Notes: generated by a model not told the origin, from the letters alone. DNA of 64,000 bases from Massilia niastensis DSM 21313 (GCF_000382345.1 NZ_KB908093.1:48704-112703), one strand, 5' to 3'. Shown: positions 52,379 to 62,380, counted from the stretch's first letter. Made by a program: numbers and translations.

Positions 52379-53589
52379 GCCGCGTGCGCCGGACGCGGCG
52401 CCGCCAGCGGCGCATCGCTGATCGGCCAGTGGATGACGGCGGCGAACAGGCCGACGGCCACCGCGCACAGCCACACCAGGCCATAGGAGCCGGTGGCGTC
52501 GAACACCGCACCGCCCAGCCACACGCCGGCGAAGCTGCCGACCTGGTGGCCCAGGAAGACGAAGCCGAACAGGGTCGCCAGGTAGCGGGTGCCGAATACC
52601 TGGGACACGATGCCGGTGGTCAGCGGCACCGTCCCGAGCCAGAGCAGTCCCATCGCCAGCGAAAACAGGTAGAGCGTCCCCTCGCCCAGCGGGGCCAGCA
52701 CGAACAGGGCGATCACGGCCGAGCGGATCAGGTAGATGACCGAGAGCAGGTGCGGCTTGCGCAGGCGCGCGCCGAGCAGCCCGCAGACATAGGTGCCGGC
52801 CACGTTCGCCATGGCCACCAGCGACAGCGCCACCACGGCCTCGCGTGCACCGAAGCCGCGGTCCAGCAGGTAGGCCGGCAGGTGGGTGGCGATGAAGGCA
52901 AGCTGGAAACCGCAAGCGAGGAAGCCCAGGCCCAGCATCCACATGCCGCGGTGCCGGAATGCGGCGCGCAGCACGGGCGCCAGCGCCTGCGGATGGCCGG
53001 CCGGAGCCGCATCCGCGCGCCGGTCGTCGAGCGGCAGCGCGCATACGCACAACAGCGCCATCGCCCCCGCCAGCATCAGCAGCGCGCCCTGCGCGCCCAC
53101 GGTGCCGATCGCATCCTGGGTGACGGGAATGGCCAGGAACTGGCCCAGCCCTCCGACGGCGCCCGCCAGGCCCAGGCCCCAGCTGCGCCGTCCCGGGACC
53201 AGCATGCGGCTGAGCGCGCCATACACCGCGCCGAACGCGGTGCAGGACAGGGCGACGCCGAGCACGACGCCCGCGCCGAGCACGAGCTCGAAGCCGGTCG
53301 TGGCGCGCGCCATCGCCACCAGGCCAAGGGCGTACAGCAGGCAGCCGGCGGCGATCAGGCGCCGTGAACCGAAGCGGTCGGCGAGCATGCCGGCCAGCGG
53401 CTGGGTCAGGCCCCACACCAGGTTCTGTACCGCGAGCGCGAGGGCGAAATCGGCCCGGTTGCCGTCGAACGCCGGGGCCAGTGCGACCAGGAACAGGCCC
53501 TGTGCGTGGCGTATTCCCAGCGCCAGGCCCATGATGGCGCCGCCGAACAGCACCAGCGAGAGCGGACTGAACCGCGATGACGTGGACAT
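52375..53589 (-). CDS. MFS transporter, substrate unknown
   Basis: The 404-residue protein has about 12 membrane helices and the MFS loop motif GMLADRFGSRR between helices 2 and 3. The ATG at 53589 has AGGA eight bases upstream; earlier starts in the open frame lack a membrane-protein-like sequence. It is closely followed by the small membrane peptide gene. The neighbouring LysR gene (same strand, upstream) may regulate it. Substrate not assignable. Confidence 0.85.
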   Translation of the reverse strand: MSTSSRFSPLSLVLFGGAIMGLALGIRHAQGLFLVALAPAFDGNRADFALALAVQNLVWGLTQPLAGMLADRFGSRRLIAAGCLLYALGLVAMARATTGFELVLGAGVVLGVALSCTAFGAVYGALSRMLVPGRRSWGLGLAGAVGGLGQFLAIPVTQDAIGTVGAQGALLMLAGAMALLCVCALPLDDRRADAAPAGHPQALAPVLRAAFRHRGMWMLGLGFLACGFQLAFIATHLPAYLLDRGFGAREAVVALSLVAMANVAGTYVCGLLGARLRKPHLLSVIYLIRSAVIALFVLAPLGEGTLYLFSLAMGLLWLGTVPLTTGIVSQVFGTRYLATLFGFVFLGHQVGSFAGVWLGGAVFDATGSYGLVWLCAVAVGLFAAVIHWPISDAPLAAPRPAHAA

Positions 53590-53703
53590 GATGCGCTTCC
53601 TGTTCCGGTGGATGACCAGTCCAGTATCGCCAGCGCCTGGCCAGGCCACAAACGGCATTTTTTCGCATGTCCCATGCGCCGCGCGCATGCATGCGCGGCC
53701 GGC

Positions 53704-54615
53704 CTAGGCCAGCGACTGCCGGCTCAGGCGCGATTCGTGCAGCAGCCAGTCGCGGAACAGCGCCACCTCGGGACGCGCCGGCCCGGCGGCGTCGAGCAGC
53801 CAGTAGGCGCGCTCGGGAATGCGCTGCGTTTCATCGGCCAGCGCGGCCAGGCGTCCCGCGCGCAGCATCGGCTCGACCAGGGCCAGGCGGCCGAGCGCGA
53901 CGCCATGTCCCTCGAGCGCGGCCTGGATCACCTGGTCGTACTGGTTGAAGTGCAAATAGCCGCGCGGCTGCGGGTTCTCGAAGGCGCGCTCGCGCAGCCA
54001 GCCGGGCCACGTCAGCCAGGAGCGGCCATGGTCGTCCAGGTCCAGCAATACCTCGCCGAGCAGGCTGGCGCGTGAGCGGAACGCCCGGGCGGCAAGCCCG
54101 GGACTGGCGACCGGCACCACCACCTCGTCGAACAGGTGCAGCGCCACGCGCGGCGCCTGGCTCGCGCTGCAATAACGGATCGCCAGGTCGATGCCTTCGC
54201 GCTCCAGGTCATGCAGCTGGTTGCTGGCCGCCAGGCGCACGTCGACGTGCGGATACAGGGCCTGGAATGCACCCAGCCGGGGCAGCACCCACAGGGCGGC
54301 CACGCCGATGCTGGCCGAGACGGTGACCGGACGCGCCTTCGGTCCGGCCCTGAGCGAGGCCGCGAATCCGGCCAGCTGTTCCAGCCAGGGGCCGGCCAGG
54401 CGGTACAGCTGCTGGCCCGCTTCGGTGAGGACGATGGCGCGGTTCCCGCGCACGAACAGCGGCGTGCCGAGCCGCTCCTCGAGGCTCTGGATCTGGCGGC
54501 TCACGGCCGATTGCGTCAGGCACAGGTCCTGGGCGGCGGCGGTAATGCTCCCGCGCCTGGCCGCGGCCACGAAGCCTTTCAGCGCATCCAGCGGAGGAAG
54601 GGAGGTGAATTGCAT
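53704..54615 (-). CDS. LysR-family regulator, GcvA-like
   Basis: The 303-residue protein has an N-terminal winged helix-turn-helix (about 8-65; GSITAAAQDLCLTQSAVSRQ) and a LysR substrate-binding domain (about 95-300). The LPPLDALKGF opening is typical of the GcvA-like subgroup. GAGG precedes the ATG at 54615; the frame runs upstream without a credible protein. Possible targets are the MFS gene downstream or the isomerase-like gene upstream. Confidence 0.9.
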   Translation of the reverse strand: MQFTSLPPLDALKGFVAAARRGSITAAAQDLCLTQSAVSRQIQSLEERLGTPLFVRGNRAIVLTEAGQQLYRLAGPWLEQLAGFAASLRAGPKARPVTVSASIGVAALWVLPRLGAFQALYPHVDVRLAASNQLHDLEREGIDLAIRYCSASQAPRVALHLFDEVVVPVASPGLAARAFRSRASLLGEVLLDLDDHGRSWLTWPGWLRERAFENPQPRGYLHFNQYDQVIQAALEGHGVALGRLALVEPMLRAGRLAALADETQRIPERAYWLLDAAGPARPEVALFRDWLLHESRLSRQSLA

Positions 54616-54683
54616 GTCTGCCTCGCAGTAGGGTTCCCGTTCCATGGTAGTGCGCGAGGCGCCGGCAGGGAAGCGCCGTCTTC

Positions 54684-55292
54684 TCAGCCTTCGTGTGCGG
54701 CCGCGAGCGCATCGTCGAGGCGGTCGTCGCCCCAGAACATCTCGCCCTCCACCAGGAAGGTGGGCGCGCCGAAGATCCCGAGCCCGCGCGCGGCGGCGGT
54801 CTGGGCGCGGAGCCGCGCCTTGGCGTCCTCTTCCCCGGCCGCCCGCACCAGCGCGGACGGATCGGCAACCAGGCCGTCGAGCGCGGCCAGCACAGCTGCC
54901 GGCGTATCGATCTCGAGGTCCTGGGCCCAGTTGCGCAGCATGACGCGGCGGCAGAACTCGCCCATCCATGGCTGGTCCGCGCCGAGCAGCGCGACCCGCA
55001 TCGGCAGCAGCGCGCGGCGCGGAAACACCGTCGGGCGCACGAAAGGCAGTCCATATTTCTTCGCGCGGCGCGCCATGTCGCGCCAGACGTACTCGCCCTT
55101 TTCCCGCTGCACGACGAAAGGCGGGCTTTTCCACCCCAGTTCGAGGAAGATCGGGCCGAGCAGGAAGGGTTTCCAGACCAGGCGCACGGCAGCGCGCCTG
55201 GCCAGCTCTTCGATGCGCATCAGCGACAGGTAGCTGTAGTTGCTGCCGAACTCGAACCAGAATTCGATGGTGGGCGCTGCAGGTGCGGTCAT
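54684..55292 (-). CDS. 2-hydroxychromene-2-carboxylate isomerase / DsbA-like (kappa GST) family protein
   Basis: The 202-residue cytoplasmic protein has a thioredoxin-like fold with a helical insert. The active-site Ser lies in FEFGSNYSYLSL, and GIFGAPTFLVEGEMFWGDDRL closes the domain. Relatives isomerise naphthalene-degradation intermediates or conjugate glutathione. No aromatic-degradation genes are present, so only the family is assigned. GGGAG precedes the ATG at 55292. It diverges from the SDR gene. Confidence 0.85.
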   Translation of the reverse strand: MTAPAAPTIEFWFEFGSNYSYLSLMRIEELARRAAVRLVWKPFLLGPIFLELGWKSPPFVVQREKGEYVWRDMARRAKKYGLPFVRPTVFPRRALLPMRVALLGADQPWMGEFCRRVMLRNWAQDLEIDTPAAVLAALDGLVADPSALVRAAGEEDAKARLRAQTAAARGLGIFGAPTFLVEGEMFWGDDRLDDALAAAHEG

Positions 55293-55491
55293 GGGACTCC
55301 CGGGCAGGAATGGAACATGCCGGCGCCGCGCGCCGGTCCGTACCGCAGTATAGAAAGACTGCGCCTGCCGGGCCACGTTCTTTATGCATGGAACGCATGC
55401 CTACCGCGCATGCCTGGCATGCGGCGCCCGCGCTTGCCGAAAACCGTGCCAGCGGCGACACTGGGGCATGCCAGGCAGCCAGGGAGAACAC

Positions 55492-56232
55492 ATGCAGCGG
55501 GTACTGATCGTAACGGGCGCGGGACGCGGCATCGGCGCCGCGGTGGCCAGGGGCGCCGCCGCCGGCGGCTATGCGGTGGCGCTCAACTACCAGCACGACA
55601 CGGCGGCCGCCGAGGCGCTGGCGGCCAGTATCCGCCAGGACGGCGGAACGGCGCTCGCGATCCAGGCCGACGTCGGCGACCAGGAGGAAGTGGAGCGCAT
55701 GTTCGACCGGATCGAGGCGGAACTCGGAGCGCCTTCGGCCCTGGTCAACAACGCGGGCATCACCGGACGCATCGCGAACTTCATGGATACCGACCCCGCG
55801 GCCATCGAAGCGGTGTTCCGCACCAACGTCTACGGCGCCATGCATTGCAGCCGCGCCGCGGTCCGCTCCTTCCGGCGCTCGGGCACGCGCGGCGTGATCG
55901 TCAACCTGTCGTCGATCGCCGCCACCATCGGCAGCCCGCACGAGTTCGTGCACTATGCGGCCAGCAAGGCGGCGCTCGAGACCTTCACCCTGGGACTGGC
56001 GCGCGAACTGGCGCAGGAAGGGATCCGCGTGTGCGCGGTGGCGCCGGGGTCGACCCTGACCGGGATCCATGCCGCGGCCGGCGAGCCGGGACGGCCGGAA
56101 CGGGTGGCGCCGAAGATTCCGATGCAGCGCCTGGCCACGCCGGCGGAGATCGCCGAGCCGGTGCTGTGGCTGCTGTCCGACGCGGCGTCCTACGTGACCG
56201 GCGCCACCCTGCGCTGCTCGGGCGGCCTCTAG
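55492..56232 (+). CDS. Short-chain dehydrogenase/reductase (SDR)
   Basis: The 246-residue NAD(P)-dependent oxidoreductase has the glycine-rich TGAGRGIG motif, NNAG, and the catalytic Ser-Tyr-Lys in NLSSIAATIGSPHEFVHYAASK. GGGAG lies before the ATG at 55492. Its end overlaps the convergent HD-GYP gene by four bases. The substrate is unknown. Confidence 0.9.
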   Translation: MQRVLIVTGAGRGIGAAVARGAAAGGYAVALNYQHDTAAAEALAASIRQDGGTALAIQADVGDQEEVERMFDRIEAELGAPSALVNNAGITGRIANFMDTDPAAIEAVFRTNVYGAMHCSRAAVRSFRRSGTRGVIVNLSSIAATIGSPHEFVHYAASKAALETFTLGLARELAQEGIRVCAVAPGSTLTGIHAAAGEPGRPERVAPKIPMQRLATPAEIAEPVLWLLSDAASYVTGATLRCSGGL

Positions 56233-57455
56233 GCTTGCGCCACCTGCAGGAAGCGCAGCGGTTCGACCTGCCATTTTTCCGGCGACTCGTGGCGCACGAT
56301 CCGGTCGCCGCCGCCGAAGCCGAGCCCCTTCGACAGGTCCACGGTCTGGGGCTTGATATAGGCCCGGCTCTTCGTATGGAAGAAGACGTTCACCTTGGGC
56401 GTGAGCAGGCTGGTCTCGTGCGGCTCGATCACCACGCCCAGGCGCCCCGACTCCAGCAGCACCAGGGTGCCGACCGGGTAGATGCCGACGCAGCGCATGA
56501 ATTCCTGGGCCAGGACCGGGTTGAAGTGGAACTTGCTCCACTCGTAGATCTTGCGCAGCGCCTCGGCCGCCGGCAGGCCCTTGTGGTAGCAGCGGTCCGA
56601 GGTGATCGCGTCGTACACGTCGACGATCGCCGCCATCTGGGCCAGCTCGCTGATCCGGCCCTCGCCCTGCCCTTCCGGATAGCCGCTGCCGTCGCGCCGC
56701 TCGTGGTGGTGCAGGGTGATGTCGAGCGGGATCGCGCCGATCCCGCCTGACTTGCGCAGGATGTCGTAGCCGTCGCGCGGGTGCTTCCGGATGACCGCGA
56801 ATTCCTCGTCGGTGAGGCGCCCCTGCTTGTTCAGGATCTCGTCGGGCACCAGCGCCTTGCCGGTGTCGTGCAGCAGGCCGCCGATGCCGGCCTGGTAGAT
56901 CGTCTCCTCGTCCATCCCGCGCGAGCGGCAGAAGGCCACCAGCAGCGCGCACACGCTGACCGAGTGGAGGAAGGTGTAGTCGTCCTTGTTCTTGATGCGC
57001 AGCAGGCCCAGCAGCGCGCCGGAATTGCGCAGGATCGATTCGGTCACGCTCTGCACCACCGGACTGACCTGGTCCAGCTCGACCGCCTTGCCGAGGCGCG
57101 CGTCCTGCATCACGGTGCGCACCAGGCCGGCCGCCTGCTTGCGGACCATGGCGGCACGCCCCAGCTCCTCGCCCAGCGCCACCTTCAGCGGCACCACCGG
57201 CCGGGCCGCGATCGCGGCGACTTCCGCCTCGGTCGCCGCGTCGGCCTGGGCCAGGGTCGGCGCGTCATCGATGTCGAGGCCGCGCGCGCAATCGATCACG
57301 ACGCCGCGGATGCCGGCGCTGCGGATCTTGCGGATCTCGTCTTCGCTGGTGAGCGCGAAGCGGCTGCGCACGAAGGGATGTTCCATCCAGCCGCAATCCA
57401 GGTCATGGATGAACATTCCGAGTTTCAGCTGGGATGAATCCACCTTCTTCAACAT
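56229..57455 (-). CDS. HD-GYP cyclic di-GMP phosphodiesterase
   Basis: The 408-residue protein has an N-terminal DUF3391-like domain (about 1-120) and an HD-GYP domain (about 150-330) with the metal-binding LLHDTGK, HHHERRDGSGYP and the final DVYDAITSDR. It should degrade cyclic di-GMP. It lies about 4 kb from the GGDEF gene, so both arms of cyclic di-GMP turnover are near the Flp pilus locus. Confidence 0.9.
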   Translation of the reverse strand: MLKKVDSSQLKLGMFIHDLDCGWMEHPFVRSRFALTSEDEIRKIRSAGIRGVVIDCARGLDIDDAPTLAQADAATEAEVAAIAARPVVPLKVALGEELGRAAMVRKQAAGLVRTVMQDARLGKAVELDQVSPVVQSVTESILRNSGALLGLLRIKNKDDYTFLHSVSVCALLVAFCRSRGMDEETIYQAGIGGLLHDTGKALVPDEILNKQGRLTDEEFAVIRKHPRDGYDILRKSGGIGAIPLDITLHHHERRDGSGYPEGQGEGRISELAQMAAIVDVYDAITSDRCYHKGLPAAEALRKIYEWSKFHFNPVLAQEFMRCVGIYPVGTLVLLESGRLGVVIEPHETSLLTPKVNVFFHTKSRAYIKPQTVDLSKGLGFGGGDRIVRHESPEKWQVEPLRFLQVAQA

Positions 57456-57560
57456 CTTGTTTCCCTGCTAATGTGTTAATCTCGCCGCCTCGCGACGACC
57501 ATGCAGTATAGCAATATTGCTCATCGTCACCACCACTTGTTGCCTGCAGAACACACTCTC

Positions 57561-58502
57561 ATGGAACTCCGCCAGCTGCGCTATTTCGTTGCCATCGTCG
57601 ACCACGGTTCGCTGTCGCGCGCGGCCCTAGTGCTGCACGTGGCCCAGCCTGCGCTGACCCAGCAGCTGCGCCAGCTGGAAGAAGAACTGGGTGCACAGCT
57701 GCTGCACCGCTCGGCGCACGGGGTGGTGAGTACCGACGCCGGCAAGGTGTTCTACGAGCACGCCCAGGCGATCCTGAAGCAGGTGGCGGATGCGCGCGCG
57801 GCGGTGGTGCAGTCGACCGACCGGCCTTCGGGCAGCGTCACGCTCGGCCTGCCGCACAGCATTTCCGGCGCCCTGGCGCTACCGCTGCTGACGGCGGTGC
57901 GCGCCCGCTATCCCGAGATCACCTTGCAGCTGACCGAGGAAATCTCGGGCAACCTGGCCGAGCAGCTCAAGTCGGGGCGCCTGAACCTGGCGGTGCTGTT
58001 CGACGACGCGCCCACCGCGCAGTTCACGGCCACGCCCCTGGTCGAGGAAGACCTGGTGTTCATCTGCCGCACCGGTTCCAGCTTCGCGCCCGCTTCCGCC
58101 TCCCTGACCCTGCGCCAGGCGCTGGACAGCACCCTGATCCTGCCGGCGCGCCAGCACGGCGTGCGGCCGCTGGTCGAGCAGGTGGCGCATGGCGCCGGAC
58201 TGGCGCTGCGCAACGTCCTCGAGATCAATTCGATCACCATCCTGCGCTCGGCCATCCTGGCCGATATCGGCGCCACCCTGCTGCCGCTGGCGCCGCTGCA
58301 GGACGACATCGCGCGCGGGGCCATGTCCGCCTGGCCGGTGGGCGACCCGGCCGTGACCCGGCACGTGATCCTGTGCGGTTCGCGCAACATCCCGCTGACG
58401 AATGCCGCCGCCGCCATCAGCCGCCTGGTGCGCGAAGTCACCGAAGACCTGTGCGCCCGCGCGGCCTGGCCCGGGGCGCGGCTGGCCGCCCTGGCTGAAT
58501 AA
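57561..58502 (+). CDS. LysR-family regulator, Nac/CynR-like
   Basis: The 313-residue protein begins MELRQLRYFVAIVDHGSLSR, with the helix-turn-helix (about 3-62) and a substrate-binding domain. The ATG at 57561 matches the LysR N-terminus; the frame is open to 57501. It precedes the indolepyruvate ferredoxin oxidoreductase gene on the same strand by 192 bases and may control it. Confidence 0.9.
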   Translation: MELRQLRYFVAIVDHGSLSRAALVLHVAQPALTQQLRQLEEELGAQLLHRSAHGVVSTDAGKVFYEHAQAILKQVADARAAVVQSTDRPSGSVTLGLPHSISGALALPLLTAVRARYPEITLQLTEEISGNLAEQLKSGRLNLAVLFDDAPTAQFTATPLVEEDLVFICRTGSSFAPASASLTLRQALDSTLILPARQHGVRPLVEQVAHGAGLALRNVLEINSITILRSAILADIGATLLPLAPLQDDIARGAMSAWPVGDPAVTRHVILCGSRNIPLTNAAAAISRLVREVTEDLCARAAWPGARLAALAE

Positions 58503-58694
58503 CAGTCATCATTTTTTCTTATACCCCCATCCGCAAACCCTATTGGCTTGTGGACGGCTAAAACCCTACACTCCACGCGGTTAAAAAGCGCCATACCCGG
58601 CGCCTTGCCGCCGTCGCCCTGCGACGCCACCTGCCGCCCGCCTACCCGGCGCCGCACGCGGGAACCAGCCGAATTACCATTTTGGAGACCAGAC

Positions 58695-61600
58695 ATGCCA
58701 GATACCGTCATGCCGGGCGATGAGCCCCGCGTTGCCCCCGACTTTTCGTCCCGCCTCACCACCGTCACCCTGGACGACAAGTACACCGCCAAATCGGGCA
58801 ACATCTTCCTGTCGGGTATCCAGGCGCTGGTCCGCCTCCCGATGATGCAGCGCGAGCGCGACGCCGCCGCCGGCCTGAACACCGCCGGCTTCATCTCGGG
58901 CTACCGCGGCTCGCCCCTGGGCGGCCTGGACGAAACCCTGTGGAAGACCAAGGGCCACCTGGACGCCAATCACATCCAGTTCGTCCCGGGCGTGAACGAA
59001 GACCTGGCCGCCACCGCCGTCTGGGGCACCCAGACCGTCGACCTGATCGGCCCGGCCAGGTACGACGGCGTGTTCGCCATGTGGTACGGCAAGGGCCCGG
59101 GCGTGGACCGCTGCGGCGACGTCTTCAAGCACATGAACCACGCCGGCACCGCGAAGCACGGCGGCGTGCTGCTGGTGGCCGGCGACGACCACGGCGCCTA
59201 TTCGTCGACCCTGCCGCACCAGTCCGACCACATCTTCTCGGCCTGCATGATCCCGGTGCTCTACCCCTGCAACGTGCAGGAATACCTGGACCTGGGCGTG
59301 CACGGCTGGGCCATGTCGCGCTACTCCGGCTGCGCGGTGGCCTTCAAGGCGCTGGCCGACACGGTCGAATCGAGCGCCTCGGTCGACGCCGACCCGTTCC
59401 GCGTCGAAGTGAAGTACCCGAAGGACTTCGCGATGCCGGAAGGCGGCCTGAATACCAGGCTGTCGTCGGTGCCGCTGGGCCAGCAGGCGCGCAACCAGGA
59501 AGCGCTGATGCAGGACTACAAGATCTATGCGGCGCTGGCCTATGCCCGTGAAAACAAGCTGAATCGCACCACGATCGACAGCGCCAACGCCAGGCTGGGC
59601 ATCATCGCCTCGGGCAAGTCCTACCTCGACGTGCTGGAAGCGCTGGAAGAACTGGGCATCGACGAAGCGATGGCCGCCAAAGTCGGCCTGCGCCTGTACA
59701 AGGTCGCGATGATCTGGCCGCTGGAACCGGACGGCGTGCGCGAATTCGCGCAGGGCCTGGACGAGATCCTGGTGGTCGAGGAAAAGCGCCAGGTGGTCGA
59801 GTACCAGCTCAAGGAACAGCTGTACAACTGGCGCGACGACGTGCGTCCGCACATCGTCGGCAAGTTCGACGACAAGGGCGAATGGGTGGCGCCGCGCGGC
59901 GACTGGCTGCTGCCGCCGAAAGCCGACTTCTCGGTGGCCCAGGTGGCGCGCGTGATCGCCAGCCGCATCGGCCGCCTCGGCCTGGACGACGCCACCCGTG
60001 ACCTGATCAAGGCGCGCCTGGCCTTCCTGGACGCCAAGGACGCCGTACTGCAGAAGGCTATTACGACGCCGTTCCGCCCGGCCTTCTACTGCTCCGGCTG
60101 CCCGCACAACAGCTCGACCAAGGTGCCGGAAGGCTCGTTCGCGCTGGCCGGCATCGGCTGCCACGTGATGGCGACCTCGATCTACCCGGAGATGAACAAG
60201 CTGACCACCCACATGGGCGGCGAAGGCGCGCCCTGGATCGGCCAGGCCGCGTTCTCGAAGGTGCCGCACGTGTTCCAGAACCTGGGCGACGGCACCTACT
60301 TCCACTCCGGCTACCTGGCGATCCGCGCGGCGGTGTCGGCCAAGGTCAACATCACCTACAAGATCCTGTACAACGACGCGGTCGCGATGACCGGCGGCCA
60401 GCCGGTCGACGGCACCACCTCGGTGCCGATGATCGCGCAGCAGATGGCGGCCGAAGGCGTCAAGCGCATCGCCCTGGTCACCGAGGACCTGTCGCGCTAC
60501 GCCGATCGCTCGGCCCTGCCGGCGCTCGTCACCCTGCACGACCGCAAGCACATGGACGACATCCAGCGCGAACTGCGCGAGCTGCCGGGCGTGACCGTCA
60601 TCATCTACGACCAGACCTGCGCCGCCGAGAAGCGCCGCCGCCGCAAGAAGAACGAGTTCCCGGATCCGAACCAGCGCATGGTGATCAACGAAGCCGTGTG
60701 CGAAGGCTGCGGCGACTGCGGCATCCAGTCGAACTGCGTCTCGATCCTGCCGAAGGAAACGGAATTCGGCCGCAAGCGCCAGATCGACCAGTCCTCGTGC
60801 AACAAGGATTATTCGTGCGCCAAGGGCTTCTGCCCGAGCTTCGTGACCGTCGAAGGCGGCACGCTGAAGAAGAGCAAGGCCGGCGTGAGCAAGAACGGCG
60901 CCGATGACGGCTGGGGCGCCCTCCCCGCCCCGACCCTGCCGGGCATCGAGCATCCGTACAACATCCTGATCAACGGCATCGGCGGCACCGGCGTGATCAC
61001 CGTCGGCGCGCTGATGGGCATGGCCGCCCACCTCGAGGGCAAGGGCGCCTCGGTGCTGGACATGACCGGCATGAGCCAGAAGAACGGTTCGGTCACCTCG
61101 CACGTGAAGATCGCGGCCACGCCGGAGCGCCTGCGCGCCCAGCGCATCGCCACCGGCGAAGCGGACCTGATCCTCGGCTGCGACATGCTGACCACCGGCG
61201 CGGCCGATGCCGTCTCGAAGATGCGTCCGGGCCGCACCCTGGCGATCGTCAACCTGCACGAGCAGCCGACCGGCACCTTCGCCCAGCAGCGCGACTGGGA
61301 ATTCCCGGCCGCGGAAGTGCGCGCGCTGATCCTGGAAGCCGCCGGCGGTGAGCAAGGCGTGGACTTCGTCGACGCCACCAGGCTGGCGACCGCGCTGATG
61401 GGCGACTCGATCGCTACCAATTTGTTCCTGATGGGTTACGCCTGGCAGAAGGGCCGCATCCCGCTGGGCGAAGCCGCCCTGCTGCGCGCGATCGAACTGA
61501 ATGGCGTGGGGGTCGCTTCGAACAAGATGAGCTTCCTGTGGGGCCGCCGCGCCGCCGTGGACTTCAAGCGCGTCGAGAAGCAGGCGATCCCGTCGCAGGC

Positions 61601-62261
61601 GATCGTGGTGCAGATGCCGCAAAGCCTGGATAGCCTGATCAGGAAGCGCATCGAGTTCCTGACCGGCTACCAGGACCGCGCCTATGCCGCCGTGTACGAA
61701 GACCTGGTGGCGCGCGTGCGCGCCGCCGAGACGGCGAAGGGCCTGGGCAGCAAGCTGTCGACCGCGGTCGCCAAGTACTACTTCAAGCTGATGGCCTACA
61801 AGGACGAGTACGAAGTGGCGCGCCTGTACACCGACGGCAAGTTTGTCGAGCAGCTCAAGACCCAGTTCGAAGGCGACTTCTCGCTCAAGTTCAACCTGGC
61901 CCCGCCGCTGTTCGCCAAGAAGGACGCCAAGGGCCACATGGTCAAGGCGCAGTACGGCTCGTGGATGTTCGGCGCGTTCAGGATGCTGGCCAGGCTGAAG
62001 GGCCTGCGCGGCGGCGCGTTCGACGTGTTCGGCTACACCGCGGAGCGCAAGATGGAGCGTGCTCTCATTGGCGAATACCGCGGGATGATCGACAGCCTGC
62101 TGGGCACACTGGATGCCGCGAACCACGCCCAGGCGGTCGAACTGGCCTCGCTGCCGGAACAGATCCGCGGCTTCGGCCACGTGAAGGAAAAGGCCGTGGC
62201 CGAGTTCCGTGAACGCAAGGCTGAGCTGCTGTCCGGCAAGGTCAAGCGTCGCGCAGCCTGA
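58695..62261 (+). CDS. Indolepyruvate ferredoxin oxidoreductase, fused form
   Basis: The 1188-residue cytoplasmic enzyme oxidises aryl- or branched 2-oxo acids to acyl-CoA with thiamine diphosphate and iron-sulfur clusters. It has the alpha-chain TPP/pyrimidine-binding domains (about 40-650), a cysteine-rich 4Fe-4S region (CEGCGDCG...CNKDYSCAKGFCPS) and a gamma-type domain (about 755 onward, INGIGGTGVITVGALMGMAA). GGAG precedes the ATG at 58695. It degrades keto acids from amino acids, probably with icmF. Confidence 0.92.
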   Translation: MPDTVMPGDEPRVAPDFSSRLTTVTLDDKYTAKSGNIFLSGIQALVRLPMMQRERDAAAGLNTAGFISGYRGSPLGGLDETLWKTKGHLDANHIQFVPGVNEDLAATAVWGTQTVDLIGPARYDGVFAMWYGKGPGVDRCGDVFKHMNHAGTAKHGGVLLVAGDDHGAYSSTLPHQSDHIFSACMIPVLYPCNVQEYLDLGVHGWAMSRYSGCAVAFKALADTVESSASVDADPFRVEVKYPKDFAMPEGGLNTRLSSVPLGQQARNQEALMQDYKIYAALAYARENKLNRTTIDSANARLGIIASGKSYLDVLEALEELGIDEAMAAKVGLRLYKVAMIWPLEPDGVREFAQGLDEILVVEEKRQVVEYQLKEQLYNWRDDVRPHIVGKFDDKGEWVAPRGDWLLPPKADFSVAQVARVIASRIGRLGLDDATRDLIKARLAFLDAKDAVLQKAITTPFRPAFYCSGCPHNSSTKVPEGSFALAGIGCHVMATSIYPEMNKLTTHMGGEGAPWIGQAAFSKVPHVFQNLGDGTYFHSGYLAIRAAVSAKVNITYKILYNDAVAMTGGQPVDGTTSVPMIAQQMAAEGVKRIALVTEDLSRYADRSALPALVTLHDRKHMDDIQRELRELPGVTVIIYDQTCAAEKRRRRKKNEFPDPNQRMVINEAVCEGCGDCGIQSNCVSILPKETEFGRKRQIDQSSCNKDYSCAKGFCPSFVTVEGGTLKKSKAGVSKNGADDGWGALPAPTLPGIEHPYNILINGIGGTGVITVGALMGMAAHLEGKGASVLDMTGMSQKNGSVTSHVKIAATPERLRAQRIATGEADLILGCDMLTTGAADAVSKMRPGRTLAIVNLHEQPTGTFAQQRDWEFPAAEVRALILEAAGGEQGVDFVDATRLATALMGDSIATNLFLMGYAWQKGRIPLGEAALLRAIELNGVGVASNKMSFLWGRRAAVDFKRVEKQAIPSQAIVVQMPQSLDSLIRKRIEFLTGYQDRAYAAVYEDLVARVRAAETAKGLGSKLSTAVAKYYFKLMAYKDEYEVARLYTDGKFVEQLKTQFEGDFSLKFNLAPPLFAKKDAKGHMVKAQYGSWMFGAFRMLARLKGLRGGAFDVFGYTAERKMERALIGEYRGMIDSLLGTLDAANHAQAVELASLPEQIRGFGHVKEKAVAEFRERKAELLSGKVKRRAA

Positions 62262-62310
62262 TCGACCGACATGTCGCCCCTGCCTTGGCGGGGGCGACCG
62301 CGAACCCTTC

Positions 62311-62337
62311 TTGACGTTAACGTTAACGTCATATACC
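62311..62337 (+). promoter_or_regulatory. icmF promoter overlapped by an 18-bp palindrome
   Basis: GACGTTAACGTTAACGTC (62313-62330) is a perfect palindrome. It overlaps TTGACG (62311-62316, -35) and precedes TATACC (62332-62337, -10), spaced 15 bp. The dyad resembles MerR-type sites upstream of branched-chain acid catabolism genes (LiuR type), by memory only. Confidence 0.6.
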
Positions 62338-62380
62338 GTACCAAGAATCCCTCGTCCTCATCCGACCCCAAGGACTACCA

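Noticed and set aside
53704..56952. A 1082-residue open frame on the minus strand
   Set aside because: Only the last 303 residues are a real LysR protein; the rest is the Arg-rich reverse or shifted reading of the HD-GYP, SDR and isomerase genes.
58542..58560. GG-N10-GC pattern upstream of the indolepyruvate oxidoreductase gene
   Set aside because: The -12 element (CGGCT) does not fit; fewer matches than expected of a real RpoN site.
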